The notes under the pieces are model-generated. The model had not been told where the DNA came from, made no database searches, and saw only the letters and a list, made by a program, of their open reading frames with translations. A program made the position numbers and the translations under genes. A stretch of 64,000 nt of DNA from Basidiobolus meristosporus CBS 931.73 (taxonomy: Eukaryota > Basidiobolomycota > Basidiobolomycetes > Basidiobolales > Basidiobolaceae), in NCBI GenBank assembly GCA_002104905.1, contig MCFE01000178.1, positions 78,239-142,238 of the forward strand. Reading direction: 5' to 3'. Shown here piece after piece: positions 1 through 12,700 of this stretch (positions are counted from its first letter, which is position 1; each line of letters opens with the position of its first letter).

Positions 1-431
1 GTACTATCAGGCACTAAATGTGCTTTGTGTAGGTTTTACTTCAGGGCTAATATTTAAATATAGTACCGGATAGTACCAGTGGACCATGATAGTGTCATGC
101 TTTTTTGTAGCATGATACAAGCTACAGGAGCTGGATTCAGAGTGCCATGGGTATTGAGTACCAGATGCATGTCTTCAATCTTTTTGTGCTATTACACATC
201 CTGCACAACATTGACCCAAAAAAAAAGGTCAAAAAATAGATTTTCTCCAGCACAATGGGTGATACACAAGGGCTGCTTGGCATACAGATGCAGAGCTATG
301 TTTCAAACTTTGCGGCCAAGTATAGGCTCACTTGGCCTCTTTGGCACACTATGGCTTCATTTGGCACTCATGGTTCAACATGACACTATCCAATAGAACA
401 AGTCAATTATGTACTCACAACATCAGACCCA
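1..431. other. AT-rich left edge, no gene resolved
   Basis: This stretch lies upstream of the protease part of a degenerate Ty3/gypsy element. It has the same AT-rich, stop-filled character as that element and may be its decayed gag region. No gag motif, zinc knuckle or LTR end could be recognised. Confidence 0.3.
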
Positions 432-1217
432 TTGGGACAGGTCCAAGAATATCTAATGGAAAAAGAGGAAGTTGAAGAATTTAATTGCCTTATTGACAAG
501 AGAAAATATGTCTCTACAGAGAGCAATCCTAAAAAAGTGTGTACCCACAAAAGAAATCAGCCAGTTGTTGCAATACCAGTACAGCCAGAAGCATCAAAAA
601 TCCAAAAAGAACACTTGCAATCTCAATCCAAGTATGACACTGCTACAATTACACAAACAGTGACTGACAAATTCTGGAAATCTCCATTTCCACAACTTAC
701 AAATCAAGAAATGTTCACTGATATCAACAATCTCAATCAGCTACTGCCTGAAATGATTAAACCTATAAATAAGGATATCATCATGATTTATCAAGTGCAA
801 TCTTTAAGAACATTATCAAGTGAGCAGCTACATTTTGAGGTTGAAAAAGCATTTTACTCTATAACAACAGGATGCTATGCTGCTACAATCAACAACGTTG
901 AAGTGGAACACGCTTTTGATTCAGGATCAGAACTCAATGCCCTCACCGCCATGACTTTTGAAAAAATCAAATTGCCATTGACAGAAGTTGACTGGAATAT
1001 GAGAACTGCTACAGGTGCAACAGAGACAATGCATGGACTTGGTCACTATATGTCAATTGAAATTGGAGGAATCAGGGCTACTTCTCCCTTTTGCATTGTT
1101 GCCAATGGACCCACTTTTGAGGTATTGTTGGGACAACCATATGAGAGAAAATCTCTTTCACAAGCTGATAACAGACCTGATGGAAGCTTATGGCTGACAA
1201 ACACATCTGACAATTGA
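432..1217 (+). pseudogene. Ty3/gypsy gag-protease fragment
   Basis: This is a 261-codon open frame. Residues 1-110 are charged and not recognisable. Near residue 163 lies an aspartic-protease active site of the retropepsin type (FDSGSELN). It is followed about 75 residues later by a second beta-strand region ending in VLLGQPY, where retropepsins carry their ILG-like motif. The role in an intact element would be to cleave the Gag-Pol polyprotein. The frame stops before RT and reopens at 1311, so this is a relic. The identification of the protease is good; the identity of the N-terminal part is unknown. Confidence 0.7.
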
Positions 1218-1310
1218 AAAAGAAGGACAACCTTTTGTGCAGCACAAGAGAACAATCCAAGAAATGCAGACTCATTTCCAGTACAAAATATTCAGGTTCT
1301 TAAGGATATT

Positions 1311-2275
1311 TTGTTTTATAATCAAAACTTCATACCCTCAACAAGAAGTAAGACATATACCAAGTACAAGCCAGTTGCTTTGAAAGCAAAGCCAGTATCT
1401 ACTGGAATCTCACCATCTATCCGCAACAATCCTCAAATGGAGCCGTTTAACATATATGAAAAAATCAAACTCACAGAAGAGAAGTTCCAGGAGTTAGCTA
1501 TTGGGACTACTCTTACTACCAAGGAGAAAATTTTCTTTTTGACTTTGCTACAATGCTATGACAGTGTCTTTGCATCTAATGATTCACATACAGGATGTTG
1601 ATCCACAGAGCTATCTCCTCTGGTTAATATCCATACCATTGAACATACACTATGAGCATTGAGATCATAGCCTGCTCCCTCAAGATTACTGAATAAAGCA
1701 TTGAAATGCTACAATCAAGATTTCAAAGTCAAGCCATTGAGTATAGCTATGGACCTTATTGCAATCCCTGATTTACACTGTTGAAGAAAAATAGAAGTCT
1801 ACGGTTTATTCAAGATATAGAGCATTTGAATAAGGTCACCATCAAGGATGATATGCAACCACCCATATGACATGAGTATATTGGGTCATTTACTGGGTAT
1901 CTTCTGATTACAACATTGGACCTTTATTTAGGATATGACCAAATACTTCTGGATCCTGACTCAAGAGATTTCACTGCTATGGATACACCAACAGGACTCC
2001 TAGGAATGACAAGAATTCCTCAAGGATGAGCTAACTCTGTGCAAAATTATCAATGTGCAGTGATTTGAGTTTTGGATGACTGTTTCCCTGAGATATGTTG
2101 ACCATTTCTTGATGACATTGCAGTTATGAATAAGTCTAGAGAAAAAGATACATCACATGTCTTACCGCAAGTCAGAAGATATGCTTATGATCACATATGC
2201 ACTGTTGAAAGGGTCATGAAGAAACTTCAAGCTTCTGGTCTGACTGTATCTGGAGCCAAATGCAAGTGTCATGAA
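1311..2275 (+). pseudogene. Ty3/gypsy reverse transcriptase, 5' part
   Basis: The region starts with a linker typical of the protease-RT junction. At about 1780-2275 it shows recognisable RT blocks: a palm stretch TLDLYLGYDQ, then TPTGLLGMTRIPQG, then PFLDDIAV, which corresponds to the F-x-DD active site. It is broken by in-frame stops and at least one frameshift around 1790. Several stops replace expected Trp codons, for example after IPQG and just before PFLDD. The coding sequence is cut at 2275 by an inserted solo LTR and resumes at 2794. Confidence 0.7.
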
Positions 2276-2793
2276 TAGACACAAGGCAGGAGAGTAGGGC
2301 TAGGCAAGGCAGGATCAGGAAAGGACTTAGGTGTGGATCAACAAGGCAAGGCTGTTTATTCAAGACCTGTGCTTATCAGACTGAGGAATACATAAGGGGG
2401 GATAGGATTATATATGTTCTTTGGCAATATGGATGCCAAGAGATATTGCTTATACCAATGGGGCTCAGGGGTGAGGCACAGTAAGTTTGCCAAGATAGAG
2501 ATATACTAAAGAGCAAACTAAAATATCACATGGAGATATGTCAGGGGCTGGCTTATTGTGTAACCAGGTCATACAACATGTAATTACCATATAGAGTATG
2601 GGACTACATAAACTCCAATGGGAAGCTTCCATAGAATATTCCATTGTTTAACATTGACTTGGAGCTTTCAAGAAGTTGCTAGAATGTAGTAGAACCTTCT
2701 AGAAGGAACTTGGATTCCTTTGCTGACTTGATTTGGGTTGATAATTGGAGGCCAGGGATGTCATGTGATCTTAACAGCTAGTTTGGCACCACA
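2276..2793 (-). mobile_element. Solo LTR nested in gypsy RT
   Basis: A 518-bp insertion interrupts an otherwise continuous gypsy RT frame between a Cys-His stretch and the following connection region. On the minus strand it begins TGTGGTGCC and ends GTGTCTA. In that orientation it carries a TATATAAT-like box near 2413 and an AATAAA near 2357, as expected for an LTR. The flanking 5-mers are ATGAA and AAGAA, an imperfect target duplication. No internal coding region is present. Confidence 0.6.
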
Positions 2794-3480
2794 AAGAAAT
2801 CATTCTAGGTGAACTTGTTTCAGAAAAAGGGAGATTGCATGATCCAGCAAGATTTTCATCAGCACTAAATTGGAAGACACCATGCAATATTCATCAAGTC
2901 AGACAACTATTAGGACCTACTGGTCTATTCAGAATCTGGACCAAGAACTATGCTCAAATTGCTTAGCCACTAACTCAACTATTATAGAAAAACAGAAATT
3001 TGAGTGGCATGAAGAACAGGCAAATGCTATATTGACATTTCTTGAGTCATTATCAAAGCCACCTGTCTTAGCAGCTATAGATTACATTGTTATTTATTCA
3101 CAACCAATAACTGTATCAGTTGATAGCTCTGGAATTGGGGTTGGTGGAATCATGATTCAAGTTTCAAAAGATCATCATTGATAACCTTGCAAATATCTTA
3201 GTAGACTATTCAAAGGAGATGAGCTCAACTATCCATTTATCAAGAAAGAAGCACTGGGAGTACTCTATGTACTCAAAAAGCTAAAGTCATACTTATCAGG
3301 AGTACACTTCATGCTGGAGGTTGATGCCAAGCCATTATTGGGAATGTTGAATAAGTTAGAGCTTTTGCCTGATCCTATTCTAGCATGGTGGATATCATAC
3401 ATTCAGATCTTTGACTTTATGCTGCAACACATACCAGGAGCCAATCACAAAGGACCTGATGAACTACAATTACAAGTTTA
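2794..3480 (+). pseudogene. Ty3/gypsy RT thumb and RNase H relic
   Basis: The gypsy frame resumes here after the solo LTR. A segment around 3000-3060 has the FEWHEEQ pattern that links RT and RNase H in Ty3/gypsy pol. It is followed by VSVDSSGIGVGG, the first RNase H aspartate region. After a stop at 3181 the frame continues with LSRLF, a KKEALGVLYVLKKLK helix and the HIPGANHKGPDEL tail typical of the end of this domain. The frame then reaches the LTR without an integrase. It is clearly a pseudogene. Confidence 0.7.
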
Positions 3481-3610
3481 AAGGTTATAAGACTTCCCCT
3501 GCATCACTTGCACTGTTGAGTATTCTGACTTTGATTGGTACTGCATCAGTAAGGAGACTGCAAAGCTCACAAGAATCCAATCTAAGTTCTACAAGAAACT
3601 ACTACCTTTC

Positions 3611-4117
3611 TGTTGGAAAAGTCCCCTCTAAAAAACCCCTTTACTCCAAAGACCCCCCTTTAGTCTAAAGACCCCCTTAGATACCCCTTTAAGAAACCCC
3701 TTTACTCTAAAGAAACCCCTTTACTCTAAAGAAGCCCCTTTAGGCACCTCCTTAGTGTAAAGTCCACTTTGGAGACTTCTACAACACACCCCTTTAGGTT
3801 AAAGGGGAGCTCAGAATTACAATATTAGGGAATATTTTCTCAGACAGGAAAGTGACCTCCAGATAAGGAAATGTTGCTATAAAAGTAAATAAGCCCATTA
3901 GCTGGCAGAGGGTCAGAATACTGCTGAGGAAGTGAGAAACACTGCCTACAGTATATTTTGAGCCTAAGATTGAGGATATTAGTGAAAGCTATATCTTCTA
4001 TTGGTATATCAAACTCCCAATAAACTATTTCAGTATTAGCAAACTGGAAGTTGTTGTATATTGTTGATTAGCCTTGGCATTGTAGAAGCCCCAAACTAAT
4101 CACAATACAACACAACA
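3611..4117 (+). repeat. Probable 3' LTR of the gypsy element
   Basis: The segment begins TGTTGGAAAAG and ends CACAACA, giving short inverted TGTTG/CAACA ends. It contains a TATAAAA box near 3880 and an AATAAA near 4018, in the order expected for a plus-strand LTR. It directly follows the RNase H relic. No second copy is in the window to confirm the boundaries. Confidence 0.5.
3629..3745 (+). repeat. C-rich tandem array inside LTR U3
   Basis: Imperfect repeats of a unit close to AAACCCCTTTACTCTAAAG are packed here, some shortened. The units mix CCCCTTTA with TAAAG, so neighbouring units can pair partly with each other. The position upstream of the TATA box would be the U3 enhancer region of the LTR. 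Function is not shown. Confidence 0.6.
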
Positions 4118-6529
4118 ATTCTCAATGTTGATGTCTAGATAATAAATATCTTTGTGAGCTATGGAGTACATCCCCTAGATCTATATATGTCTGGCTATAT
4201 GCACCTCTTGAGCCATTTCAAGAAGCCTTACAGTTGTCCAAATGCCTATAGGTGCAGGAATGCCAAGATGTTGCTGAATTACCTCTAGAGAAGTAACAAT
4301 GAGAATGAACTTAAATTTTGCCAGCATCCATTGCCAATTGTAGATCAGGATCAATTGTAGTATTGAGCAAAAAGGTGGATAATGTGCAGCTTGTCCCATT
4401 GAAGTGGTGCAGGAAAGTTAAGATTAACAATCTGTAAAATGGCAAATGCTTATAGCAATATTGATAATGTATAGAAATTGAATCAACACCAATACAGGGT
4501 GATGGGGCCCAAATAGGCCAGTATGAGCAAAAGTAAAGGAATACATAGTTTGTCAATGGCTGTAAGCTAATCTGTATGCAGCAAACATATGTGCACCAGT
4601 GAAGTTAATAGGTAAGGAGTACAAAAAGAGGATATTGCCAATTAGTATGTAAGAGTGTGTGAGCAGATTGATTACCTGGGATCTGGATATATGCAAAATG
4701 ACAACAAACCAATCAACAGCCAAAATTAGCTGTAATAGAGGTCATATATAGGCAAAAGTTGCTCTATGAGAAATTGCCAACTTAGAACTTTACTGTGAAT
4801 CCGCTGGTACACTATTGATATTATGCTGGCACTTGGCTGGGGTTTTCCTGTCCAATCTTCAGATGCACTTTTGTGAAGTAGTAGATAGCAGATTGCCAAG
4901 TTTGTTATGTGTGCCAGCTGACCTAGTCACCTGCTGGAAAGTATGTTGACTTCTCTGCCAAATGGCTAGAACTTGAGGTATTGAGAGTTGTAAATTCAGA
5001 GAAACTTAGCACTCTGCTGATATTATGATGGTATATTTCTGGCCCTGTGTTAATTTTTTCTGTTAAGGTACTATAAGCCAAATACTCAATATCCTTATAA
5101 AGACTGACCATATCCATCAATAGATATACTAACTGATCACTATTAAGGGCTAATCAAATCAGTCAATACTGTCTTAATAATATTAATCAACAATGAGTAT
5201 AAAAAAAATAATTCATCTTTCAGCTATTGTAATGCAAAGTATCATGTACCATGGAGTACTCTGGGGTGCTGAATAAATCCAGCACTCTAGGTTGTCTGGC
5301 TATGTGTAGCACCATAAATAGAACAACTATTAAGTCTGAAAGTGCAATGCTGATAGTGTGGCTAATAGGCATAATAACATGTAATCCTAGGCACATCAGA
5401 GGCAGTGCAATTGATGAGGCATGCCAATTATCATGATACCAATAATACTCAAGCATATCAGAATGTAGAAAACACATGTATCCAAATGAGAAATAACTTC
5501 AACCATCCCATCCAAGGCCATCACAGGATTGGCATTCTACAACTAATTGCTGTTAATGCTCCTATGATACCCAAAGAATAAAATGAGTAAAATATCAATC
5601 TGAAAATCCAAAAAAAACTCAACCAAGGTCAAGTATACAGTCAGAGAGAGCAATCTTGGGCCTCATAATCTTTGATAGAACTTGGAGTAGTATTTGAAGA
5701 GATATAAAGGGCTGAAGAATTGTATAGGGTTCACTAGCTTTTTCAGAAGTTAATGTATATATGGAATCTCCAGAGGAGCATTACAAGGCTTATAGGAAAC
5801 ATTGCTAGCTGAAGGCCCCAAGTGGTGATGTGTAAGGTTTGAAGCATTCAGATAAGCTGTAAATTTAGATAACTATTCAATCTTGACTTACTCCGCTAGC
5901 AAGTTGATATCTTTCAAGCTGAATCTTGGTATTTGATAGCTTAGCAATATGCAAAAGATGGTCCATAGGCATATGAATACTTTCGGTGTAAATACGCTTT
6001 TTCAACACAGAATACCAGAAGGATAATGGCATAATACCGGCTGCATACCATGTGAAGCCCCAGCTTCATTGTTGTTGCTAGCAAGTGGAGCACATACTAC
6101 ACTAGCACAAATCATTCCCAGCCAAACTACTACTCCCAGGGTGTTCTCTTTGAGCAAAGCTGGGCCTCAGGTAGGTATTTTGGTTATGTGGGGCCAAATT
6201 GAAAAATACACCTAGAATACAAGCAGAATACCAGCTGAATATCAGAGGAGTTCCAAGTTTGAGATTTCTCATAGGGATCACCTGTGGTAAAATGGTCAAT
6301 ATTCAAGAAGTCTTGAAACCAAGTAAATATCACAAGGAGAGTGTGCTGCAAATGGGTTTTTTCTATAGTCAACAAATTACATCAAAGAGATTTGCAAGCA
6401 ATCCGCTGCTGTGATAAGAGACCAAAGATATTCAAACATCCATAGAACGCACAGAATTTTCAGAGGGGAGATTGGCTTTCACTACCATAGGTTGGCAACT
6501 GGATTTGGATTGTGGAAGATCCACATAAT
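4118..6529 (-). mobile_element. Degenerate Plavaka-like transposon debris
   Basis: No gene is intact in this AT-rich stretch. Around 4150-4200 and 5240-5310 it resembles the minus-strand Plavaka transposase copy near 40180-40220 (shared run close to GAGTTATGGGGTATATCC) and the two stretches resemble each other. The part at 4770-5010 is a diverged relative of 31815-32330, including the GAGGTATTGAGAG tract beside the 31971 LTR insertion. I read it as several internally deleted, non-autonomous copies. Element ends and terminal inverted repeats were not found. Confidence 0.45.
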
Positions 6530-6559
6530 CTAGCCCTAGCCCTAGCCCTAACCCTAACC
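6530..6559. repeat. Interstitial telomere-like tract
   Basis: Three CCCTAG-type and two CCCTAA-type hexamers in tandem sit exactly where the AT-rich transposon block gives way to higher-GC gene-bearing DNA. The C-strand reads left to right, the orientation of a left chromosome end and opposite to the terminal telomere in this window. The CCCTAG units are degenerate while the CCCTAA units match the terminal repeat. Confidence 0.85.
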
Positions 6560-9500
6560 AAAAACAGTTCTACCACCCAACAACTCCCATAACCAGATTT
6601 CCCCTTGCCCTTCCCAGGCCTTGTGCCCGCCATCTTAAGCTTTTTGCCACCCACCCACCTCAGCCTTGACCGTCCAATGGAGGATTGGGGTCAGCAACAA
6701 GAATAACAACCAACTTAGATTTCAGCAAGAGTTAGCTTGGAGCGACTGGTGCAGCGCAAGACAAACCCCACTGGCCATCCAAATCGCATCGATATCTGTG
6801 TAGCTGGATCCTAAACGTACAGAACGGGCCCAAATGGCCGAACGATCACATCTGGTGTTGGTGAAGTCATTGACAGTGCTACAAGCCAATCAGGTGTCCC
6901 TAGGAAGAGGAAGATCCCCAAGCTACGGATCATTTTTTTTCCAAGGAGGCGTGGCTCGACACCTAACCCTACGGATGCACAAGGGTTGCTATATAGCCCA
7001 AATCCAGCGGGTTACTAGAAAAAGCGATTTCCAACACCATGGATCAAGCTCTGATCAGCGCCCGAAATCCCCCGTTGCCAAACCGTTTAGCTGTCGAAAG
7101 CATCTCTCCAGGAGATTGCTAATGCTGGCATGATCACATTAAGACTACGTACAGTTGGGTTGACATCAACCACGCCAAGTAGCCGGGTGCCCCAAGGCAG
7201 GGGTGGGTAGGAATCCAAGCCCAACCTCGATGAAACACTCGGGGATGTCCCCGATTCCGTCGATAAACCTTCGCCTCGATCATGCCTCAGCCTACCTAGA
7301 ACGCAACATCAGGCCGCAAACTGAATCATGGAGCCCATCGGTAGACTGAGCCATGTATGGCTCGTTGAGCACCCAGCATTCTTTGTCGAGCTCCGTCTAG
7401 ATACTGCGACGCAGCCCATTGCATTTCCAGGTGCAACACATAGGACAGAGGATCGTAGCTTGAATGCACTTGCGCGACACCACGATCGCGTTAATCCCGG
7501 GTCTGCAATAGATAGAATGCTGCATCCAGCTCAAGGGAGAAGATCGAGGATTCGGTGCGGTGCGTCCCAGGATTAATCCCATTCATGAATCCGAGGTTGG
7601 CCACGGTTCTTTCAAAAGGGACGCGCAGATATCATCGAGAGCTGGGAGTTTCTGGAACGAGGCCACCTCGCAGCAAGGCTGGAGGTGGATCCAGGGACAT
7701 CAGACTGATTCTGGGGTGTATACACTCCCCTGCCCCTACAGCCCACCTAAGAGTCCATCCCTCCTCCGCATCCCCACCAGAGATATCGGAGACCGAAGCA
7801 GCTTGCAATCATATAGAACAGGAGTTCGGGTGTCTCAGTGAAACGACTCTCGTTTCTGACTCCCAGGCTCCCCGGCCCTGTCAACACAAGGGAGATGTGG
7901 TCGTATTCCGTCGACCCATTCTTTTCCCTATGACCTCATGGGCTTCATAAGAGTCAATCAACCCGATTTGGTAGTTGGCTTTCCAGTGGGATCCAAGAGC
8001 TTTCGTCGCACGCATGCATGCCGCTTGTCACCCAATATGAAATGAGTTGCTGTTGGTGCAGTGCTGATAACTGCATGCGATCATCCAAGCACCACAACCG
8101 AGCAATGAAGCTCATCCTCTAGATGAAATGAGCTGTGTAGTCGGATGTTCACAGGCATGCAACCCCCATTGGACCGAGGCTGAGGTTGAAACCACCACCA
8201 ACCCCACTTATGGCACCCAGATGTCGTACTTCGTCATGGCAGCGAGTAAATGGACGGCTATTCCATTAGCCACAACGCCAGTAGGCGGGCGGAATAGGGG
8301 CCCAGGATGAACTGTGCCCTTGGGTAGCTTGGAGAGTGTCGGCCCAACCGGCTGCAGACATGGACCGGTAAATGAATTACCTCACATTGATGCAGAGGGT
8401 CATGCGAAGGCCAATGTTCAGAGCAGCTGGGACTGGATCTTGAAATATCGGCCACGGAAATAGCGGCGGGCTATATTTGGATATACGGAGATCTGTTGAG
8501 CAGCTCTGTGCTACCACCATACAGAGCATTGACCGTCATGTGTCGCTTGATTGGACGAGGAGGGAAAAGGCGGCTCTCCGAGAAACGCTGTGCAACGATG
8601 GAGTGCTGCTTATGATGTCATCTGCATCTTCTGCGCCGCACCCACTGGTCGCCAGATCGACATGCTTGCAGCTCCGTCTCGCACCTACAGTTTAGGGACT
8701 GGTACAGGGCCCAGGGCACAATCAGCCATCTACACACCGTGCTGACGAACCTCTCTCAGCACCCATGAAACGGCTGTGACCCAGAATCTGCCACGCAAGA
8801 AAGATATGTACTGCGGGTCAGGGATTTGCAACGTCCACATCAATCATCACTGTTTCCCAGGAGCGCTGGCTTGGTGGGATGGCTGTGGGTGAATGGAGAT
8901 CCGCCAATCACAGGGCGCGGATATCAGGCGCAAGAGCCAACAATCTGTGCATTTAATCCACCATCGTAGTTGCCATGGCACATGGCCATAATGCGGCCTT
9001 GGAGGCGGAAGTGGAAGCTGTTTACAGTAAAAAGGAGTTAAAGTTTGGGCGGGGCTGATTGGCCGGTGGAAATGAAGCAATGTATTCAATGGAGCAGCAT
9101 TCTAAATAGAAGGATCGAAATCCATTTGCTGCATTGTCCGACATCAACAGCGAATCATCGGAAAACTGCCAACTGTGGCGGTTATTGGATTGGAGCGACA
9201 CCAGGTCGCGCAAACCTCACCACGCCCCTCATGACTCCAACCGCCTAGAAATCGGATCCCTCTTTGTGTCGGACTGGTAACATGACTGCCATCGAATCTG
9301 TCCACCCGATGTATTACATCCAACATTGGCCATTAGGCACCCTCCCCATGGAAATGGCAATCTCGAAGGAAATTTCGCAAATTGATATGCAGATCCCAGA
9401 GTGGAAGCTGCGATGACACTATTATGAGATAATAGGGTTTATCAAGTGCAGAAGCCCATTAAGGATATTGTGAATTATTCCTCTTTTTCTCGTCCAACAC

Positions 9501-9757
9501 ATTGGATCAGAGTAAATGACTTCTTTGGTTTTGGAATATTGTTCTATGTTGTGATGCGCTAGGAGCCCGCTTCCACACCTATCTATATCCACCAACCTAT
9601 TCCCATAACCCAACTCCAACTCCATATCCATCCCAATTCCCTGCTACCCTATATTTTTCTTTACTACTTCCCTAATTGACCTCTCCCCTCTAGTTTAATA
9701 GCCCCACCCGCTTCGCACTAACCACCCTCCCGTTTTGTTGGGTACCCTTTCACGAGC
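6560..9757. other. Long spacer, no supported gene
   Basis: This is higher-GC, apparently non-coding DNA of about 3.2 kb. Short open frames occur on both strands but none has a recognisable domain, sensible splice structure or consistent codon use. It may contain decayed repeats. The last few hundred bases are pyrimidine-rich and precede the start of the EH-SH3 gene, so they probably include its promoter. Confidence 0.5.
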
Positions 9758-12700
9758 ATGCACTATTCCAGCGATTTCCCAATCTCAACATCGGCAACCG
9801 GCTCGTCGCACACTGATGTACCCGAAGCCCTTACCTCCGTAGAACTCCAACGTATGCCCTTCGTTCTCACCTCGAAGAGAGGTTTGTCCAGCCCCACCCC
9901 CAGCGATAGATGGGCTAATGTTTGCCTATTCTCCACCTAGGACGCTTTCCACTTCTGAGCGAAAAAACCAGCCAGAAATACCGTGCCCTCTACAACGACA
10001 ACGTCGGACCTGACTCCCAACTTTCAGGTAGTCCAGCCCAACCAATGGTCGGTTTCATTTTCTAAAGGCTTCGTGCTGACGGGTTGTTTTCTCAAGTCAA
10101 GGCAGCCGGTGACCTATTTTCTTACTTGAACCTAAAACCGAGGGTGTTCACGCATCTATGGTCCGTGGTATAGCAACGTCCTGTCAAGCTTCCTTGCTAA
10201 CCGGCCGTTGTTGATATAGGTCCCTTTGCGACATACGCTCCAGCGGCTCGCTTAGTTTGCCAGAATTTTTGCTCTTTGTATACTTCCTTACTACATATCT
10301 GTCCTCCGGAGAACTTCCGACCGCTCTTCCATCCATTCTTTACCAGGAGTTGTTGAGCAATAATGAGAGTGCACCAAGCCCGACGGGCGTCAGGGATACC
10401 AGCCCTTCCAAAGACTGCGCCCAGGGGGCCTCCGAATGGAGGTCCCCACTACGCGGTGGGCATCTTCGTGATGCCAATACTATAGAAGGCCAGGAAAAAG
10501 CAGGGGGTTGGTATCCGTACTGGACCTGATGTCTATGCATTTTCATCCATCTAATTTCTAGACAATTTGTTTCCCACAGCTCCACTGGCTTCCAATAAAG
10601 AGCCACCCGACGGCACCGCAAGTCTATTTTTGACAGAAGACACCAATGCAGAGCTTTTGTACCCCGCACCGGACCTTCAGCTCGGTGGCACTGCCGAGCT
10701 TCGTGCCAGCTTCATCGATACACCTCTACCGCCGAACCACAGCGATGGCATGGTGGCATCGAGGCAACCACTCCAAAGCCAGCACCTGACCGTCCACTTA
10801 CTTCCGGAATACCCAATCAAGGAAGATCGGGAGTGGGAAGAGATCGAGCAATTAAAGGCCAAAATCCAGGTCCTTCAGAACGAAATCCACTCCGTGGAGG
10901 CATCTCAGTCCGACATCAAGATAGATTTTGAGAAAGTTACTGGAGATATGATCGATTTGTCCGAGCAGCGTTACCAGCTGGAACTTGCCTTTAGGGAGAT
11001 GACCACCCAGATGGGCGAGCTTGTTTCCAAGGCCCGGCATTTGAACGAGACTTTGGCCAATGCCAAGTACTCGCTTCTTCACACCAACAGGGCGAGAGTC
11101 ACCGGTGAGAATCAACCGGACAGGCTGATCCAGAGTACGCATGAGTTGGTGACCCCTCTCTCCGCGCTGAGAGCAGCTTCGGCTCCAGTACAGACCGAGC
11201 TCGAGACGAAGAAGGTCAAAGTGGACTCCGAAAGGAGAAGGGCGGACAAGGAGATCGACTCGGTCGAGCGCCAAGTGCAGAGGATGAACAAAAGACTGGA
11301 AAGAAGTGAGCAGTATATTCATCTATACTCCGATCTTCTGTCGAGGAAAGAAGGGTCGCCAGCGGATGGAACAGACGAATTTCTCGATGCATTCATGACC
11401 GAGCTCAAAAATCTCCAGCGTCGCGTCACCATGACGGAAAAGGCGGGGGCGAAGCCGCTGTCGCCCATCGAGGAGATGATCAGTGTCGACCTCAGTGCCG
11501 TGCAAAAAACCCAGAAGTCACACAGAGAGAAGCAAATGAAGATTTTGGAGGAAGCGCAGAAGCGTTTGGTCGAACGGGAAAGATGCCTCCGTGACGATTT
11601 CACTCGGCTCAAAGAAGAGAAAAGCAACATGGATAATCGCATCCGTAGACAAGAAGACGAGTGGGAAAGCATAAGGCTCCAGGCGTTGACCCAAGCGCAA
11701 AACACCATCGCGAACGCTCGGGCCGAGATGGAGGCAGCACGAGAGGAAACTGCCTCAAAGGCCAATCGGAATAACCGAGCAAGGCTGGCCGAAGAAACTC
11801 AGGTGATCGAGAAGCTTGCTCAAGAGAAGATCGAAGCAGCAACGCATGAAAGATATGCTATCGAGCGTCTAGCCAAACAAAAGATTGATGCCGCTTGCCA
11901 GGAAAAAGAGCTTATTGAGAAGAAATTTCGGGAGCGCATATGTCAAGTAGAGACGGCCCTCAAGAAGACCGAGCATGAGAAGCAAGAAATCAAGTCTATC
12001 TACGGGGGCAAGCAGAGCATGTGTAACTCGCCAATGCCACCTCCAAATCCACCACCCTCGCTGCCCCCATTGCCTGTCTCAATATCACCTAGCTTGACGG
12101 GGATTAAGCCGCTATGGCTGGCGCACACGCCCCCCTCCCCAACTGACTTTCCCAGAACTTCGATTTCTACCATGCAGAGGTCCAACGCTCAACCAGGCCC
12201 GAGGCGTTCAAGTCCTCTTCACGCAAATCCCTATGCTATCCAGCCACACATCCTGGACAGCGGATACAGCACCAACTCCGACTGGTCCGTAAATAACCAC
12301 TTTGTTCATGTTGAGCATCCCCACACGTACGAGGCCTGGGGAAAGCAATGCGCATCACACGACTTACAGCCGGAATTCACCACTCAGCGTTCCACCTCCA
12401 AGCAGATGGGATCCCCATGTTCCTCGGACGCGAGTGACCTGAAATCACCGTTTTCGGTGAAAACATTGTACCCGTACACGGCACCAGGGAAGGAGTACCT
12501 CGGTTTCGATCAAGACGTGTACATCATTGTCGACCCCACCTTTGAGTCCGAAGAATGGTGGTACGGAAAGCCGGAATACGGAGTCCAAGAAGGGTGGTTC
12601 CCCAAAAACTACGTCTGCGTGGAAGAGATTCCTGATCAGGTCCCGTTCCTGGCGAGGGTGCTGTATGATTACGAGGAGCGGCAAAGCGACGAGTTGACCA

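Larger units (their letters stand above)
432..4117 (+). mobile_element. Degenerate Ty3/gypsy LTR retrotransposon, integrase missing
   Basis: Retropepsin, reverse transcriptase and RNase H domains follow each other in Ty3/gypsy order on the plus strand. A probable 3' LTR (3611-4117) comes almost directly after the RNase H and tether region. No integrase HHCC or DDE motif is seen, so integrase appears deleted. A 518-bp solo LTR of another family (2276-2793) splits RT from RNase H. Many nonsense codons fall where tryptophan is expected. No 5' LTR was recognised in the window, so the left boundary is arbitrary. The element cannot be autonomous. Confidence 0.75.

Noticed and set aside
1600-2275. 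UGA read as Trp in transposon genes
   Set aside because: Host genes in the window use TGG for Trp and end in TGA; TAG and TAA also interrupt the transposons, so mutation explains the stops.
3629-3745. CRISPR-like array
   Set aside because: Units are contiguous with no spacers, lie in an LTR and the genome is eukaryotic.
6834-7950. Short open frames in the first long spacer
   Set aside because: No domain, no consistent codon use and no splice logic; overlapping frames of similar length exist in both directions.
10852-11842. Several minus-strand open frames opposite the EH-SH3 gene
   Set aside because: They are antisense shadows of a long coiled-coil exon without domains or splice support.
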